A stretch of DNA of 49,163 nt from an uncultured Collinsella sp. GTDB taxonomy: Bacteria > Actinomycetota > Coriobacteriia > Coriobacteriales > Coriobacteriaceae. This document shows positions 25,032 through 33,138 of the stretch, piece after piece; the stretch's first letter is position 1; each line of letters opens with the position of its first letter. The stretch spans positions 1 to 49,163 of the forward strand of contig URSO01000008.1 of the NCBI GenBank assembly GCA_900550415.1, written 5' to 3'. The position numbers were made by a program, and so were the translations under genes. The notes beneath the pieces are model-generated. The model had not been told where the DNA came from. It did no database searches and worked only from the letters and a program-made list of their open reading frames with translations.

Positions 25032-25409
25032 ATGAGCAAGACCGTCGTGTCTTCCGATAACGCACCCGCAGCCATCGGCCCGTATTCCCCTGGTATCCAG
25101 ACCGGCAACATGGTGTTCCTGTCCGGCCAGCTGGGCATCGATCCCGCGACCGGCAAGCTGCCCGAGGGTGTCGAGGCCCAGGCCAAGCAGTCCCTTGCTA
25201 ATGTCGAGGCCCTGCTGACCGCTGCCGGCGCCACATTTGCCGATGTCGTCAAGACCACAGTCTACCTGGCTGACATTGCCGACTTCGCTGCCGTAAACGA
25301 GATCTACGCCTCCAAGTTCGAGGCCCCGTTCCCCGCGCGCAGCGCTTTCCAGGTTGCCGCTCTTCCGGCTGGCGGTCTGGTCGAGATCGAGGTCGTCGCC
25401 GCCCTCTAA
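25032..25409 (+). CDS. RidA-family enamine/imine deaminase
   Basis: The protein has 125 residues from the ATG at 25032 (AAGGAG 6 bases upstream). AAIGPYSPGIQTGNMVFLSGQ is the start segment (given to 20 residues: AIGPYSPGIQTGNMVFLSGQ), and RSAFQVAALPAGGLVEIE has the catalytic Arg. RidA hydrolyses reactive 2-aminoacrylate formed by PLP enzymes. That is relevant here, because YgeX further on makes such intermediates. It stands alone with its own promoter and terminator. Confidence 0.93.
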   Translation: MSKTVVSSDNAPAAIGPYSPGIQTGNMVFLSGQLGIDPATGKLPEGVEAQAKQSLANVEALLTAAGATFADVVKTTVYLADIADFAAVNEIYASKFEAPFPARSAFQVAALPAGGLVEIEVVAAL

Positions 25410-25438
25410 GGCGTTGGCCACAACTAAACATGACATGC

Positions 25439-25477
25439 AAAAAGACCCTGCAGCGCGTGCGAGCTGCAGGGTCTTTT
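25439..25477. terminator. bidirectional terminator between the ridA-like and YheO-family genes
   Basis: AAAAGACCCTGCAGC pairs with GCTGCAGGGTCTTTT around an 8-base loop. The perfect stem with A- and T-runs serves both converging genes. Confidence 0.9.
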
Positions 25478-25531
25478 GTCAAGTGATGCGACAAAAATGA
25501 TCCGTTTCCCTTCGTCCCCAAGGGATCACGT

Positions 25532-26188
25532 TTAGCCCTCCTTGCGGACTTTTTGCAGGTAGCGGTAGACGCTGGGCTCCGAGATGCCCAGCGAGGTGGC
25601 GGCGCAGGCCACGGCGCCCTTGAGCATGAACACCCCGTTGCCGTTGAGGTGGCGAATGACGTCCACGCGGTCGCTCTGACCAAGCGACGCTACATCCAGC
25701 CCGCGCGCGCTCAGCAACTCGGCAATGCTGCGGTCGATGAGCTCCTGTGTGGACTCCGAAAGGCTTTCGACCTCGATAGGGGCGGGCTCCGTGCGCGTCG
25801 GCGCTGCGTCGAAGCACGCCATGAGCTGCTGCGCCATGGTGTTGATGGAGCGCACGGTCGAGAGGTCGGTGTTGACGCAGAGCATACCGACGATCTCGTT
25901 ATCCTCGCGGATAAAGTACGTCGCTGACTCCAGCGTTTTGCCGCCGGCGCCGCGGCCCTCGTAGCCCGTAATAAACGGCAGGTCGCGATACTTGGGGTCG
26001 TGCATGATCTTGAGCGCCAGATCGGTGGCAGGACCGCCGATCTTACGGCCGCTCACGATGCCGTTGCGAATATCGACGATGGCGTGGTCGGGATCCGAGA
26101 AATCGTGCAGCACGATTTCGCTGTTTTTGCCGAGTATCTGCTCCAGAAAATCGACCATCGGCAAAAAGCGACGTACGGTCTCGTTCAC
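25532..26188 (-). CDS. YheO/DauR-family transcriptional regulator (first copy)
   Basis: The protein has 218 residues from a GTG at 26188, chosen because GGAG lies 6 bases upstream; the longer frame has no site. The N-terminal PAS-like YheO domain covers about 10-125 (SEIVLHDFSDPDHAIVDIRN, IREDNEIVGMLCVNTD). The C-terminal HTH_22 domain (about 150-215) ends with GVFMLKGAVACAATSLGIS and VYRYLQKVRKEG. Relatives such as DauR sense small amino-acid-like ligands. It is divergent from the permease gene across a 352-bp gap and is the likely regulator of the purine genes. A second member stands at 41548-42201. Confidence 0.88.
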   Translation of the reverse strand: MNETVRRFLPMVDFLEQILGKNSEIVLHDFSDPDHAIVDIRNGIVSGRKIGGPATDLALKIMHDPKYRDLPFITGYEGRGAGGKTLESATYFIREDNEIVGMLCVNTDLSTVRSINTMAQQLMACFDAAPTRTEPAPIEVESLSESTQELIDRSIAELLSARGLDVASLGQSDRVDVIRHLNGNGVFMLKGAVACAATSLGISEPSVYRYLQKVRKEG

Positions 26189-26424
26189 GGGCAACTCCTT
26201 TGGGTGAAATCGGAAATGTTCATAACAATTTTTTCTCATGGTAACACGATGTCTATTGACTCACATATTCGCAGGTACATTGCGTAATACAGATGAGCGG
26301 TAGGTATTTGGCGGTAAACGGTCGACCAAAAGAAAAGTAAGATGTTATTTAGACCAGACACATTCCTGACCTGCGGAAACGAGTTATTTCAGCCGAAGAA
26401 TAGTCTGATAACAAAAAATTATTA

Positions 26425-26453
26425 TTGAGAATGAGAATCATCTTTAATACGAT
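26425..26453 (+). promoter_or_regulatory. promoter with overlapping Fur-like box upstream of the permease gene
   Basis: TTGAGA (26425-26430) and TACGAT (26448-26453) are 17 bases apart. The spacer contains GAGAATGAGAATCATCTTT (26427-26445), which matches the classical 19-base Fur box at 14 positions, including the GAnAATGAnAATCAT core. The remainder of the 352-bp divergent gap is A/T-rich without other clear sites. Confidence 0.5.
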
Positions 26454-26540
26454 ATGCAACGAAGGCACAACCTCAACCCCGCACTGCGTCACAATAGAGC
26501 GTTAGATGCGAAAACAACTACTTCGAGGATTGGTGGTCAA

Positions 26541-27935
26541 ATGACCCAGGAGACGGTTACGAACGGCACTGAAGCCCTGTTCACTCGCGAAGGCATGCCT
26601 CCCGTTAAGGAAATGATCCCGTGTGCCCTTCAGCACGTACTGGCATCGTTTGCCGGCATCATTACCCCAGCGGTCATCATGGCCGGCGTCTACGGCTTTA
26701 ATAGCCAGCAGAGCACCGACATCATCCAGGTCGCGCTCATTCTTTCGGCGATCGATACGGCCCTTCAGGCCTTCGCTCCCTTCCGTCGCATCGGCGGCGG
26801 CCTGCCCATCGTCATGGGCGTTTCGTTCGCGTTCCTGCCGGCTCTGCAGGCCATGGGTGCCTCGGGCTTTAGCTTTGGTGCGCTGCTGGGCGGCGAGATC
26901 GTCGGCGGCGCCGTCGCGGTCCTCTTTGGTCTGGCCTACAGCAAGATCAAGTGGCTGTTCCCGCCCGTCGTGACCGGTACGGTCATCTTCTCCATCGGCG
27001 TTTCGCTGTATCCCACGGCCGTCAAGTATATGGCCGGCGGTATGGGTACGCCGCTGTGGGGCACTCCGCAGGCCTGGTGCGTCGCTCTTATCACCTTCGC
27101 CGTGGTCTTTGCGCTCGCCAACTTTGGCAAGGGCACGCTCAAGCTGGGATCCGTGTTCTTTGGCATGATCGTTGGCATGATCGTTTCGATCCCCTTTGGC
27201 ATGATCGACTTCTCCAGCGTCGCCACCGCTCAGGTCTTCGCCCTTCCCAAGCTCATGCCCTACGCGCTCGAGTTTGATCCCGAAGTCTGCATTACCCTCG
27301 CTGTTGTGTTCCCCATGGTTGCCATCCAGGTTATCGGTGACGTCTCCGCCGCCTGCCTGGGCTCCATCGACCGTATGCCCACCGAGCGCGAGCTCTCCGG
27401 CGCTATCGTGTCCCAGGGCCTCACCTCTATGGTCGGCGGCCTGCTGGGCGGTCTTCCCACCAGCGCCCTTGGCCAGAACGTGGGCATCATCTGCTCCAAC
27501 AAGGTCGTCAACAAGTGGGTCTTTGTGATCATCGCGGCCGTCTTTGCCATCGCCGGCCTGTTCCCGCAGCTCTCTGCCGTCCTTTCCGCTATCCCGCAGC
27601 CCGTCATCGGCGGCGCGACCGTCGGCGTCTTTGGCACCATCACCATGAACGGCGTGCGCATGTTCACCCGCGAGGGCCTTACGCAGCGCACTACCACCAT
27701 CGTCGGTACCTCCGTCGTCTTTGGCCTGGGTATCTGGATGGCCAGCGGTTGCCTTGCCGGCGAGGGTATGCCCACCTGGGTGTCCACCGTCATCGGCTCC
27801 AATGCCGTGACCCCCACCGCCATCATGGCCATTGTCCTTAACCTGATCCTTCCGCAGACGCCGGTCGTGGCTCAGCACATCGATGCCGCCAAGGACGCTG
27901 CCGTGGATCTGGTCTTGCCCGAGAGCAAGAAGTAA
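26541..27935 (+). CDS. uacT: NCS2-family purine (urate/xanthine) permease
   Basis: The protein has 464 residues with about 14 membrane helices. The family motif in TM10 is TSALGQNVGII (Gln312-Asn313), followed by further TM segments; the N-terminal QHVLASFAGII is also typical. NCS2 carriers take up a nucleobase with protons. The context (ssnA, ygfK, xdhD) suggests urate or xanthine. In TM8, where UraA, XanQ and UacT have an essential Glu, this protein has Gln263 (AIQVIGDVSA). The start at 26541 has GGTGG four bases upstream; an earlier in-frame ATG at 26454 overlaps the promoter. The symbol is by context and is not certain at the substrate level. Confidence 0.85.
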   Translation: MTQETVTNGTEALFTREGMPPVKEMIPCALQHVLASFAGIITPAVIMAGVYGFNSQQSTDIIQVALILSAIDTALQAFAPFRRIGGGLPIVMGVSFAFLPALQAMGASGFSFGALLGGEIVGGAVAVLFGLAYSKIKWLFPPVVTGTVIFSIGVSLYPTAVKYMAGGMGTPLWGTPQAWCVALITFAVVFALANFGKGTLKLGSVFFGMIVGMIVSIPFGMIDFSSVATAQVFALPKLMPYALEFDPEVCITLAVVFPMVAIQVIGDVSAACLGSIDRMPTERELSGAIVSQGLTSMVGGLLGGLPTSALGQNVGIICSNKVVNKWVFVIIAAVFAIAGLFPQLSAVLSAIPQPVIGGATVGVFGTITMNGVRMFTREGLTQRTTTIVGTSVVFGLGIWMASGCLAGEGMPTWVSTVIGSNAVTPTAIMAIVLNLILPQTPVVAQHIDAAKDAAVDLVLPESKK

Positions 27936-27952
27936 CCAATTCGGTGCTATTC

Positions 27953-28025
27953 GTCGGCGGGCGCATCGCCTCGTCCGCCGACGTCATGCGGCGCCAAGCC
28001 GCACTTCAAAGGGTTTGTCCCTTTG
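27953..28025 (+). promoter_or_regulatory. three consecutive hairpins in the uacT-ssnA spacer
   Basis: GTCGGCGG/CCGCCGAC (27953-27960, 27975-27982), TGCGGC/GCCGCA (27987-27992, 27998-28003) and CAAAGGG/CCCTTTG (28007-28013, 28019-28025) are perfect stems in a row. No T-run follows. They may stabilise mRNA ends or attenuate transcription. Confidence 0.5.
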
Positions 28026-28130
28026 GTGAAGCGTTGACGGGAGAGGGCCCGTTTCCGGTGTAGGCCGGCGCTTCGCACTCCGCCATGTCAGAGGTGTCAA
28101 ACCCCGCCCCTGATGTTGAAGGGAGCATTC

Positions 28131-29486
28131 ATGCTTCTGGTCGCTAACGGTTCCGTCTTTACCCGCAATTCTCAGACCCCGTTCATTCCAAACGGTGCGG
28201 TCGCCATTGACGGAGATACGATCGTCGAAGTGGGCCCCGAGTGCGAGCTCAAGTCCAAGTACCCGGATGCCGAGTACGTCGATGCCCGGGGCAACCTCAT
28301 CATGCCCGGACTCATCAACTGCCACACCCACATCTACTCGGGTCTGGCCCGCGGCCTTGCCATTAAGGGCTGCAACCCCACCAACTTCCTGGAGAATCTT
28401 GAGCAGCAGTGGTGGAAGATCGACGACAACCTGACGCTCGACGGCACCAAGGCCAGCGCCTACGCCACGATCTTGGACTCCATCCGCGATGGCGTCACCA
28501 CGATCTTCGATCACCACGCGAGCTTCTGCGAGATTCCGGGAAGCCTCTTTACCATTAAGGACGCCGCTCAGGAGCTGGGCATGCGTTCGTGCCTGTGCTA
28601 CGAGGTCTCCGACCGCCGCGGCCAGGAAAAATGCGACCAGGCCATTGCCGAGAACGCCGAGTTTGCCCAGTGGGCCGCCAAGGAGCGTCGCGATAACGAC
28701 AACCACATGATCGCCGCTATGTTTGGCGGACATGCCACCTTCACGCTTTCGGACGAGACCATGGACAAGATGGCCGAGGCCAACAACGGCCTGACCGGCT
28801 TCCACATCCATGTGTGCGAGGGCATGAATGACGTGTGGGACTCCCGTCTCAACCGCGGCGGCATCAGCCCCGTCGAGCGCCTGCTGCAGCACAACCTGCT
28901 GGGTCCCGATACCATGCTCGGCCACTGCATCCACGTGACGCCCGCCGAGATGGATATCGTCAAGGAGTCCGGCACCTGGCTGGTTAACAACCCCGAATCC
29001 AATATGGGCAACGCCGTGGGCTGCGCCCCCGTGCTTGAGTTCTTCCGCCGCGGCATCCCCGTGTGCATGGGCACCGACGCCTACACCCACGACATGCTCG
29101 AGAGCCTCAAGGTCTTCCTGATCATTCAGCGCCACAACGCCGCCATGCCCAACGTGGGCTGGTGCGAGGCCATGACCATGCTGTTCGAGAACAACGCCAA
29201 GATGGCGAGCAAGTACTTCGATCGCAAGCTCGGTGTGCTCGAGGCCGGCGCTGCCGCCGACGTCATCGTCATGGACTACAAGCCCTTTACGCCGCTGAGC
29301 GAGGAGAACATCGACGGCCACATGCTCTTTGGCATGATGGGCAAAAACTGCCGCACCACCATCATCAACGGCCGCGTCCTGTACAAGGATCGCGAGTTCG
29401 TTGGCATTGATGAGGACAAGATCAACGCGTGGACCATGGCCGAGTCCAAGAAGCTCTGGAGCACGCTCAACGATCGCACGTACTAA
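28131..29486 (+). CDS. ssnA: SsnA-type aminohydrolase of the purine degradation cluster
   Basis: The protein has 451 residues from the ATG at 28131 (GAAGGGAG upstream). It is an amidohydrolase-fold metal enzyme: NCHTHIYSG (His65, His67), HHASF, GFHIHVCEG, LGHCIHVTP and GTDAYTHDM supply the metal and catalytic residues. SsnA belongs to the set of genes that anaerobic gut bacteria need for urate breakdown, where it is thought to deaminate or open a purine-derived ring. The exact substrate is not settled. It is followed by ygfK after a 149-bp spacer with two perfect hairpins. Confidence 0.9.
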   Translation: MLLVANGSVFTRNSQTPFIPNGAVAIDGDTIVEVGPECELKSKYPDAEYVDARGNLIMPGLINCHTHIYSGLARGLAIKGCNPTNFLENLEQQWWKIDDNLTLDGTKASAYATILDSIRDGVTTIFDHHASFCEIPGSLFTIKDAAQELGMRSCLCYEVSDRRGQEKCDQAIAENAEFAQWAAKERRDNDNHMIAAMFGGHATFTLSDETMDKMAEANNGLTGFHIHVCEGMNDVWDSRLNRGGISPVERLLQHNLLGPDTMLGHCIHVTPAEMDIVKESGTWLVNNPESNMGNAVGCAPVLEFFRRGIPVCMGTDAYTHDMLESLKVFLIIQRHNAAMPNVGWCEAMTMLFENNAKMASKYFDRKLGVLEAGAAADVIVMDYKPFTPLSEENIDGHMLFGMMGKNCRTTIINGRVLYKDREFVGIDEDKINAWTMAESKKLWSTLNDRTY

Positions 29487-29505
29487 TTACAAGTAGATTC
29501 ACGCG

Positions 29506-29561
29506 CGTCGGATGTTTCGCCGCATCCGACGCACGTATAGGCGACCTCCGCGGGGTCGCCG
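29506..29561 (+). promoter_or_regulatory. two perfect hairpins in the ssnA-ygfK spacer
   Basis: GCGTCGGATG/CATCCGACGC (29506-29515, 29524-29533) and GGCGACC/GGTCGCC (29541-29547, 29555-29561). No U-tract follows, so these are unlikely to be full terminators. Confidence 0.5.
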
Positions 29562-29635
29562 GCGCTTGTGCTAGCGCTACACCGTATTTGCGCCCGCCGC
29601 GCGGTCTCGCCGGGCGTTACAGAGAGGAGCTCACT

Positions 29636-32635
29636 ATGAGCGACATCATGAGGCCGATCCCGTTTTCGCAGTTGATGAACTGGATCATCGAGGAGCACAA
29701 GACCCAGGACGCCATCTTTGGCGTGCGCAAGATGGTCACGACCAACCAGGAGGGCGCGCTTCCCATTTTTGACGAGCGCATCGAGACTCCGTTTGGCCCG
29801 GCTGCCGGCCCCAACACGCAGCTGGCCCAGAACATCGTGGCATCCTACGTGGCCGGTTCTCGTTTCTTTGAGCTCAAGACCGTCCAGGTTATGGACGGCG
29901 AGGAGCTCTCCAAGTGTGTGAACAAGCCCTGCATCGTGGCTCAGGACGAGTGCTACAACTGCGAATGGTCGACCGAGCTCGAGGTTCCGCAGGCCTTTGC
30001 CGAGTACGTGAAGGCATGGTTTGCCTGCCACCTGATCGCTCGCGAGTACGGTCTGGGCAGCCCGGACGGCTTTGTCTTCAACATGTCCGTGGGTTATGAC
30101 CTCGAGGGTATTAAGAGCCCCAAGGTCGACGCCTACATCGAGGGTATGAAGGACGCCAGCGGCTCTGACGTCTGGAATGAGTGCCGCGCATGGGCGCTCG
30201 CCAACCTGGACAAGTTTGAGCATGTCGACGCCGCGTTTGTCGAGTCCATCCCGGCTCGCGTGTCCAACTCCATCACCGAGTCCACGCTGCATGGCTGCCC
30301 GCCGGCGGAGATCGAGCGCATCGCGACCTATCTGATTACCGAAAAGGGCCTCAACACCTACATCAAGTGCAACCCCACGCTGCTGGGCTATGAGTTTGCC
30401 CGCCAGCGCCTGAACGAGCTGGGCTTTGACTACATCGTCTTCGATGACACGCACTTCCGCGAGGACCTGCAGTGGGCCGACGCCGTGCCCATGTTCGAGC
30501 GCCTGATTGCCCTGTGCGCCGAGCGCGGCCTGGAGTTTGGCGTCAAGCTGACCAACACGTTCCCCGTCGACGTGACGAGGAACGAGCTGCCCTCCACCGA
30601 GATGTACATGTCCGGTCGTTCGCTGTTCTCGCTGACCATCGAGGCCGCCCGCCGCATTACCGAGCAGTTCGATGGCAAGCTGCGCATCAGCTACTCCGGC
30701 GGTGCCACGGTCTACAACATCCGTGCCCTGTACGATGCCGGCATTTGGCCCGTTACCCTGGCGACCGACGTGCTCAAGCCCGGTGGCTACGAGCGCTTTA
30801 GCCAGATGGCCGGCGAGTTTACCGATCTGGACGGCAAGCCGTTCGCGGGCGTCTCGCTCGAGGCCGTGACCGCGATCCAGACCGACTCGCTCACCAACCC
30901 GCTCTACAAGAAGCCGCTGCGCCCGCTGCCCGACCGCAAGGTCGCCGGCAAAAGCCCGCTTTCCGACTGCTTTACCACGCCGTGCCGCACGAGCTGCCCC
31001 ATCCAGCAGGATATTCCCGCCTACCTGGCGGCTGTTGACGAGGGTCGCTACGAGGACGCGTTCAACATCATCATCGAGCGCAACGCCCTGCCGTTCATTA
31101 CCGGCACCATCTGCCCGCATCCCTGCGGCCGTGCCTGCGAGCGTGCATTCTACGAGCCCGAGGGCGCCCAGATCCGCGCCAGCAAGCTCAAGGCCGCCCG
31201 CGAGGCCATGACCGCCGTGCTGCCCAAGCTGCGCGCCCAGGCCATCGCCAACGACGGCGAGCGCAACGTTGCCGTTATCGGCGGCGGCCCGGCCGGCCTG
31301 GCGACGGCGTTCTTCCTGACGCGCGCTGGCGTGCCCGTCACCATCTTTGAGGCCCGCGACTCTCTCGGCGGCGTGGTCCGTCACGTGATCCCCGAGTTCC
31401 GTATCGCCAGCGACGATATCTCGCACGACGCCGAGCTCTGCCTGGCCTTTGGTGCCAAGGTTCAGCTCAACGCCCGCGTGGAGTCCATTGACGAGCTCAA
31501 GGCCCAGGGCTTCACCGACGTGGTCGTGGCCACCGGTGCCTGGATGCCCGGCTCTGCGGGCCTGGGCGAGGGTGCCGAGCTCGATGTGCTGGAGTTCCTC
31601 GAGGCCGCCAAGAAGGGCGAGAAGCTCGAGCTGGGCGAGGACGTCGTGGTCATTGGCGCCGGCAACACCGCCATGGACGCCGCCCGCGTGGCCAAGCGCC
31701 TGGCTGGCGTGAAGAACGTGCGCCTGGTGTATCGCCGCACCAAGAAGCAGATGCCCGCCGACGAGGAAGAGCTCGATCTTGCTCTTGCCGATGGCGTTGA
31801 GTTCTGCGAGCTGCTGGCGCCCAAGGCACTCAACGGCGCCGTGCTGACCTGCGACGTTATGGAGCTTGGCGAGCCGGATGCAAGCGGCCGTCGCAGCCCC
31901 GTCGCCACGGGCGAGACCGTCGAGCTTTCCGCCACCACGGTGATCTGCGCCGTGGGCGAGGGCATCGATGCCAGCCTGTACGACGCCGCGGGCGTCGAGC
32001 ACGACCGTCGCGGCCGCCTTGCCGCCACCTCCACCGGCGTCGAGGGCGTCTGGGCTGCAGGTGACTGCCGTCGCGGTCCGGCCACCGTGGTCGAGGCTAT
32101 TGCCGACGCCGCCGAGGTCGCCCGTGCCATCGCCGGCGTGGACTTTAACAAGTACGCCGACTGCAACGAGCAGGCCGGTCGCGAGGACACCTGCTACGAG
32201 CGCAAGGGATCGCTGTGCCGCGACAAGCGCAACTGCACCAAGACCCGCTGCCTGGGCTGCGGCTCGGTGTGCGAGGTTTGCTGCGACGTGTGCCCCAACC
32301 GCGCAAACGTTGCTATTAAGGTGCCGGGCCTGGCCAAGCATCAGGTCGTCCATGTCGATGGCATGTGCAACGAGTGCGGCAACTGCGCTGTGTTCTGCCC
32401 CTACCAGGAGGGTCGTCCCTACAAGGACAAGCTCACCCTGTTCTGGAACGAACAGGACATGGAGAACTCCGAGAACGAGGGCTTCCTGGCCGTGGACGAG
32501 GATCACTTTAAGGTCCGCGTCGCCGGCACGGTCCGCATTGTCTCGGTCGATGCCGTCAACACCGGCCTTCCCGAGGCCGTCCGCCTGACCATCAAGGCCG
32601 TGCGCGACAGCTATCCGTATCTTCTTAAGAAATAG
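29636..32635 (+). CDS. ygfK: YgfK-type flavin/iron-sulfur oxidoreductase (annotated as putative selenate reductase subunit)
   Basis: The protein has 999 residues from the ATG at 29636 (GAGAGGAG upstream); E. coli YgfK has about 1030. In order: a dihydropyrimidine-dehydrogenase-like TIM-barrel part (about 1-430, TLHGCPPAEIERIATYL), a linker with a CxxxC-type cluster region (TTPCRTSCPIQQDIPAYL, then TGTICPHPCGRACERAF), a GltD-like FAD/NAD(P) domain (VAVIGGGPAGLATAFFL about residue 545; VVIGAGNTAMDAARVAKRLA), and C-terminal ferredoxin motifs (CNECGNCAVFCPYQEGRP). This looks like a reductase of a purine-derived ring. It is a member of the anaerobic urate-degradation gene set. Electrons probably pass between it, the next ferredoxin and XdhD. 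Confidence 0.92.
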   Translation: MSDIMRPIPFSQLMNWIIEEHKTQDAIFGVRKMVTTNQEGALPIFDERIETPFGPAAGPNTQLAQNIVASYVAGSRFFELKTVQVMDGEELSKCVNKPCIVAQDECYNCEWSTELEVPQAFAEYVKAWFACHLIAREYGLGSPDGFVFNMSVGYDLEGIKSPKVDAYIEGMKDASGSDVWNECRAWALANLDKFEHVDAAFVESIPARVSNSITESTLHGCPPAEIERIATYLITEKGLNTYIKCNPTLLGYEFARQRLNELGFDYIVFDDTHFREDLQWADAVPMFERLIALCAERGLEFGVKLTNTFPVDVTRNELPSTEMYMSGRSLFSLTIEAARRITEQFDGKLRISYSGGATVYNIRALYDAGIWPVTLATDVLKPGGYERFSQMAGEFTDLDGKPFAGVSLEAVTAIQTDSLTNPLYKKPLRPLPDRKVAGKSPLSDCFTTPCRTSCPIQQDIPAYLAAVDEGRYEDAFNIIIERNALPFITGTICPHPCGRACERAFYEPEGAQIRASKLKAAREAMTAVLPKLRAQAIANDGERNVAVIGGGPAGLATAFFLTRAGVPVTIFEARDSLGGVVRHVIPEFRIASDDISHDAELCLAFGAKVQLNARVESIDELKAQGFTDVVVATGAWMPGSAGLGEGAELDVLEFLEAAKKGEKLELGEDVVVIGAGNTAMDAARVAKRLAGVKNVRLVYRRTKKQMPADEEELDLALADGVEFCELLAPKALNGAVLTCDVMELGEPDASGRRSPVATGETVELSATTVICAVGEGIDASLYDAAGVEHDRRGRLAATSTGVEGVWAAGDCRRGPATVVEAIADAAEVARAIAGVDFNKYADCNEQAGREDTCYERKGSLCRDKRNCTKTRCLGCGSVCEVCCDVCPNRANVAIKVPGLAKHQVVHVDGMCNECGNCAVFCPYQEGRPYKDKLTLFWNEQDMENSENEGFLAVDEDHFKVRVAGTVRIVSVDAVNTGLPEAVRLTIKAVRDSYPYLLKK

Positions 32636-32646
32636 GCGAGTCTCTT

Positions 32647-33126
32647 ATGGCCAAATCCATTCAACATAACGTGGCCTACGTTGCCTGCGGAAGCGGCTGT
32701 GCTTCCGCAGGCGGCGACGCCCGCTGCAGCGAAGGCTGCATTGGCTGTGGCGCCTGCGTCACGGCCTGCCCCTACGGCGCCATTGCGCTGGTCGATGGCA
32801 TCGCCCGCGTGGATCGCTCCAAGTGCACGGGCTGTGGCCTGTGCGGCATGGCGTGCCCGCAGCGCGTGATTGCCTTCGTTCCCGGCTACCAGAACATTCT
32901 GGTGCGCTGTAACAACACCGATAAGGGCGCCATCGCCCGCAAGATCTGCGACACGAGCTGCATCGGTTGCGGCATGTGCGCCAAAAAGTGCCCTGCCGGC
33001 GCTATCCGCATCGAGGACAACTGCGCTCATATCGACGGCGCGGACTGCCTGTCGTGCGGCATGTGCGCCGTCGTCTGCCCACATGGCGCCATCCACGACC
33101 GCACCGGCATCGCCGCCGGCGTGTAG
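32647..33126 (+). CDS. polyferredoxin with four 4Fe-4S motifs
   Basis: The protein has 159 residues. Four CxxCxxCxxxC sets are visible: CIGCGACVTACP, CTGCGLCGMACP, CIGCGMCAKKCP and CLSCGMCAVVCP, arranged as two double-cluster ferredoxin domains linked by about 50 residues. An N-terminal CGSGC-containing stretch is extra. This carrier is squeezed between ygfK and xdhD (11 and 12 bp gaps), so it most likely transfers electrons between these two enzymes. It would replace the FAD subunit that xanthine dehydrogenases usually have. No such gene stands at this place in the E. coli cluster. Confidence 0.88.
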   Translation: MAKSIQHNVAYVACGSGCASAGGDARCSEGCIGCGACVTACPYGAIALVDGIARVDRSKCTGCGLCGMACPQRVIAFVPGYQNILVRCNNTDKGAIARKICDTSCIGCGMCAKKCPAGAIRIEDNCAHIDGADCLSCGMCAVVCPHGAIHDRTGIAAGV

Positions 33127-33138
33127 AGGGGAATCACC

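Noticed and set aside
27936..28130. Known riboswitch (purine or molybdenum cofactor) upstream of ssnA
   Set aside because: Three simple stems are present, but I could not fit any known riboswitch consensus.
29483..32506. 1007-codon open frame on the minus strand
   Set aside because: Antisense shadow of ygfK; no motifs, and composition typical of third-position GC bias.
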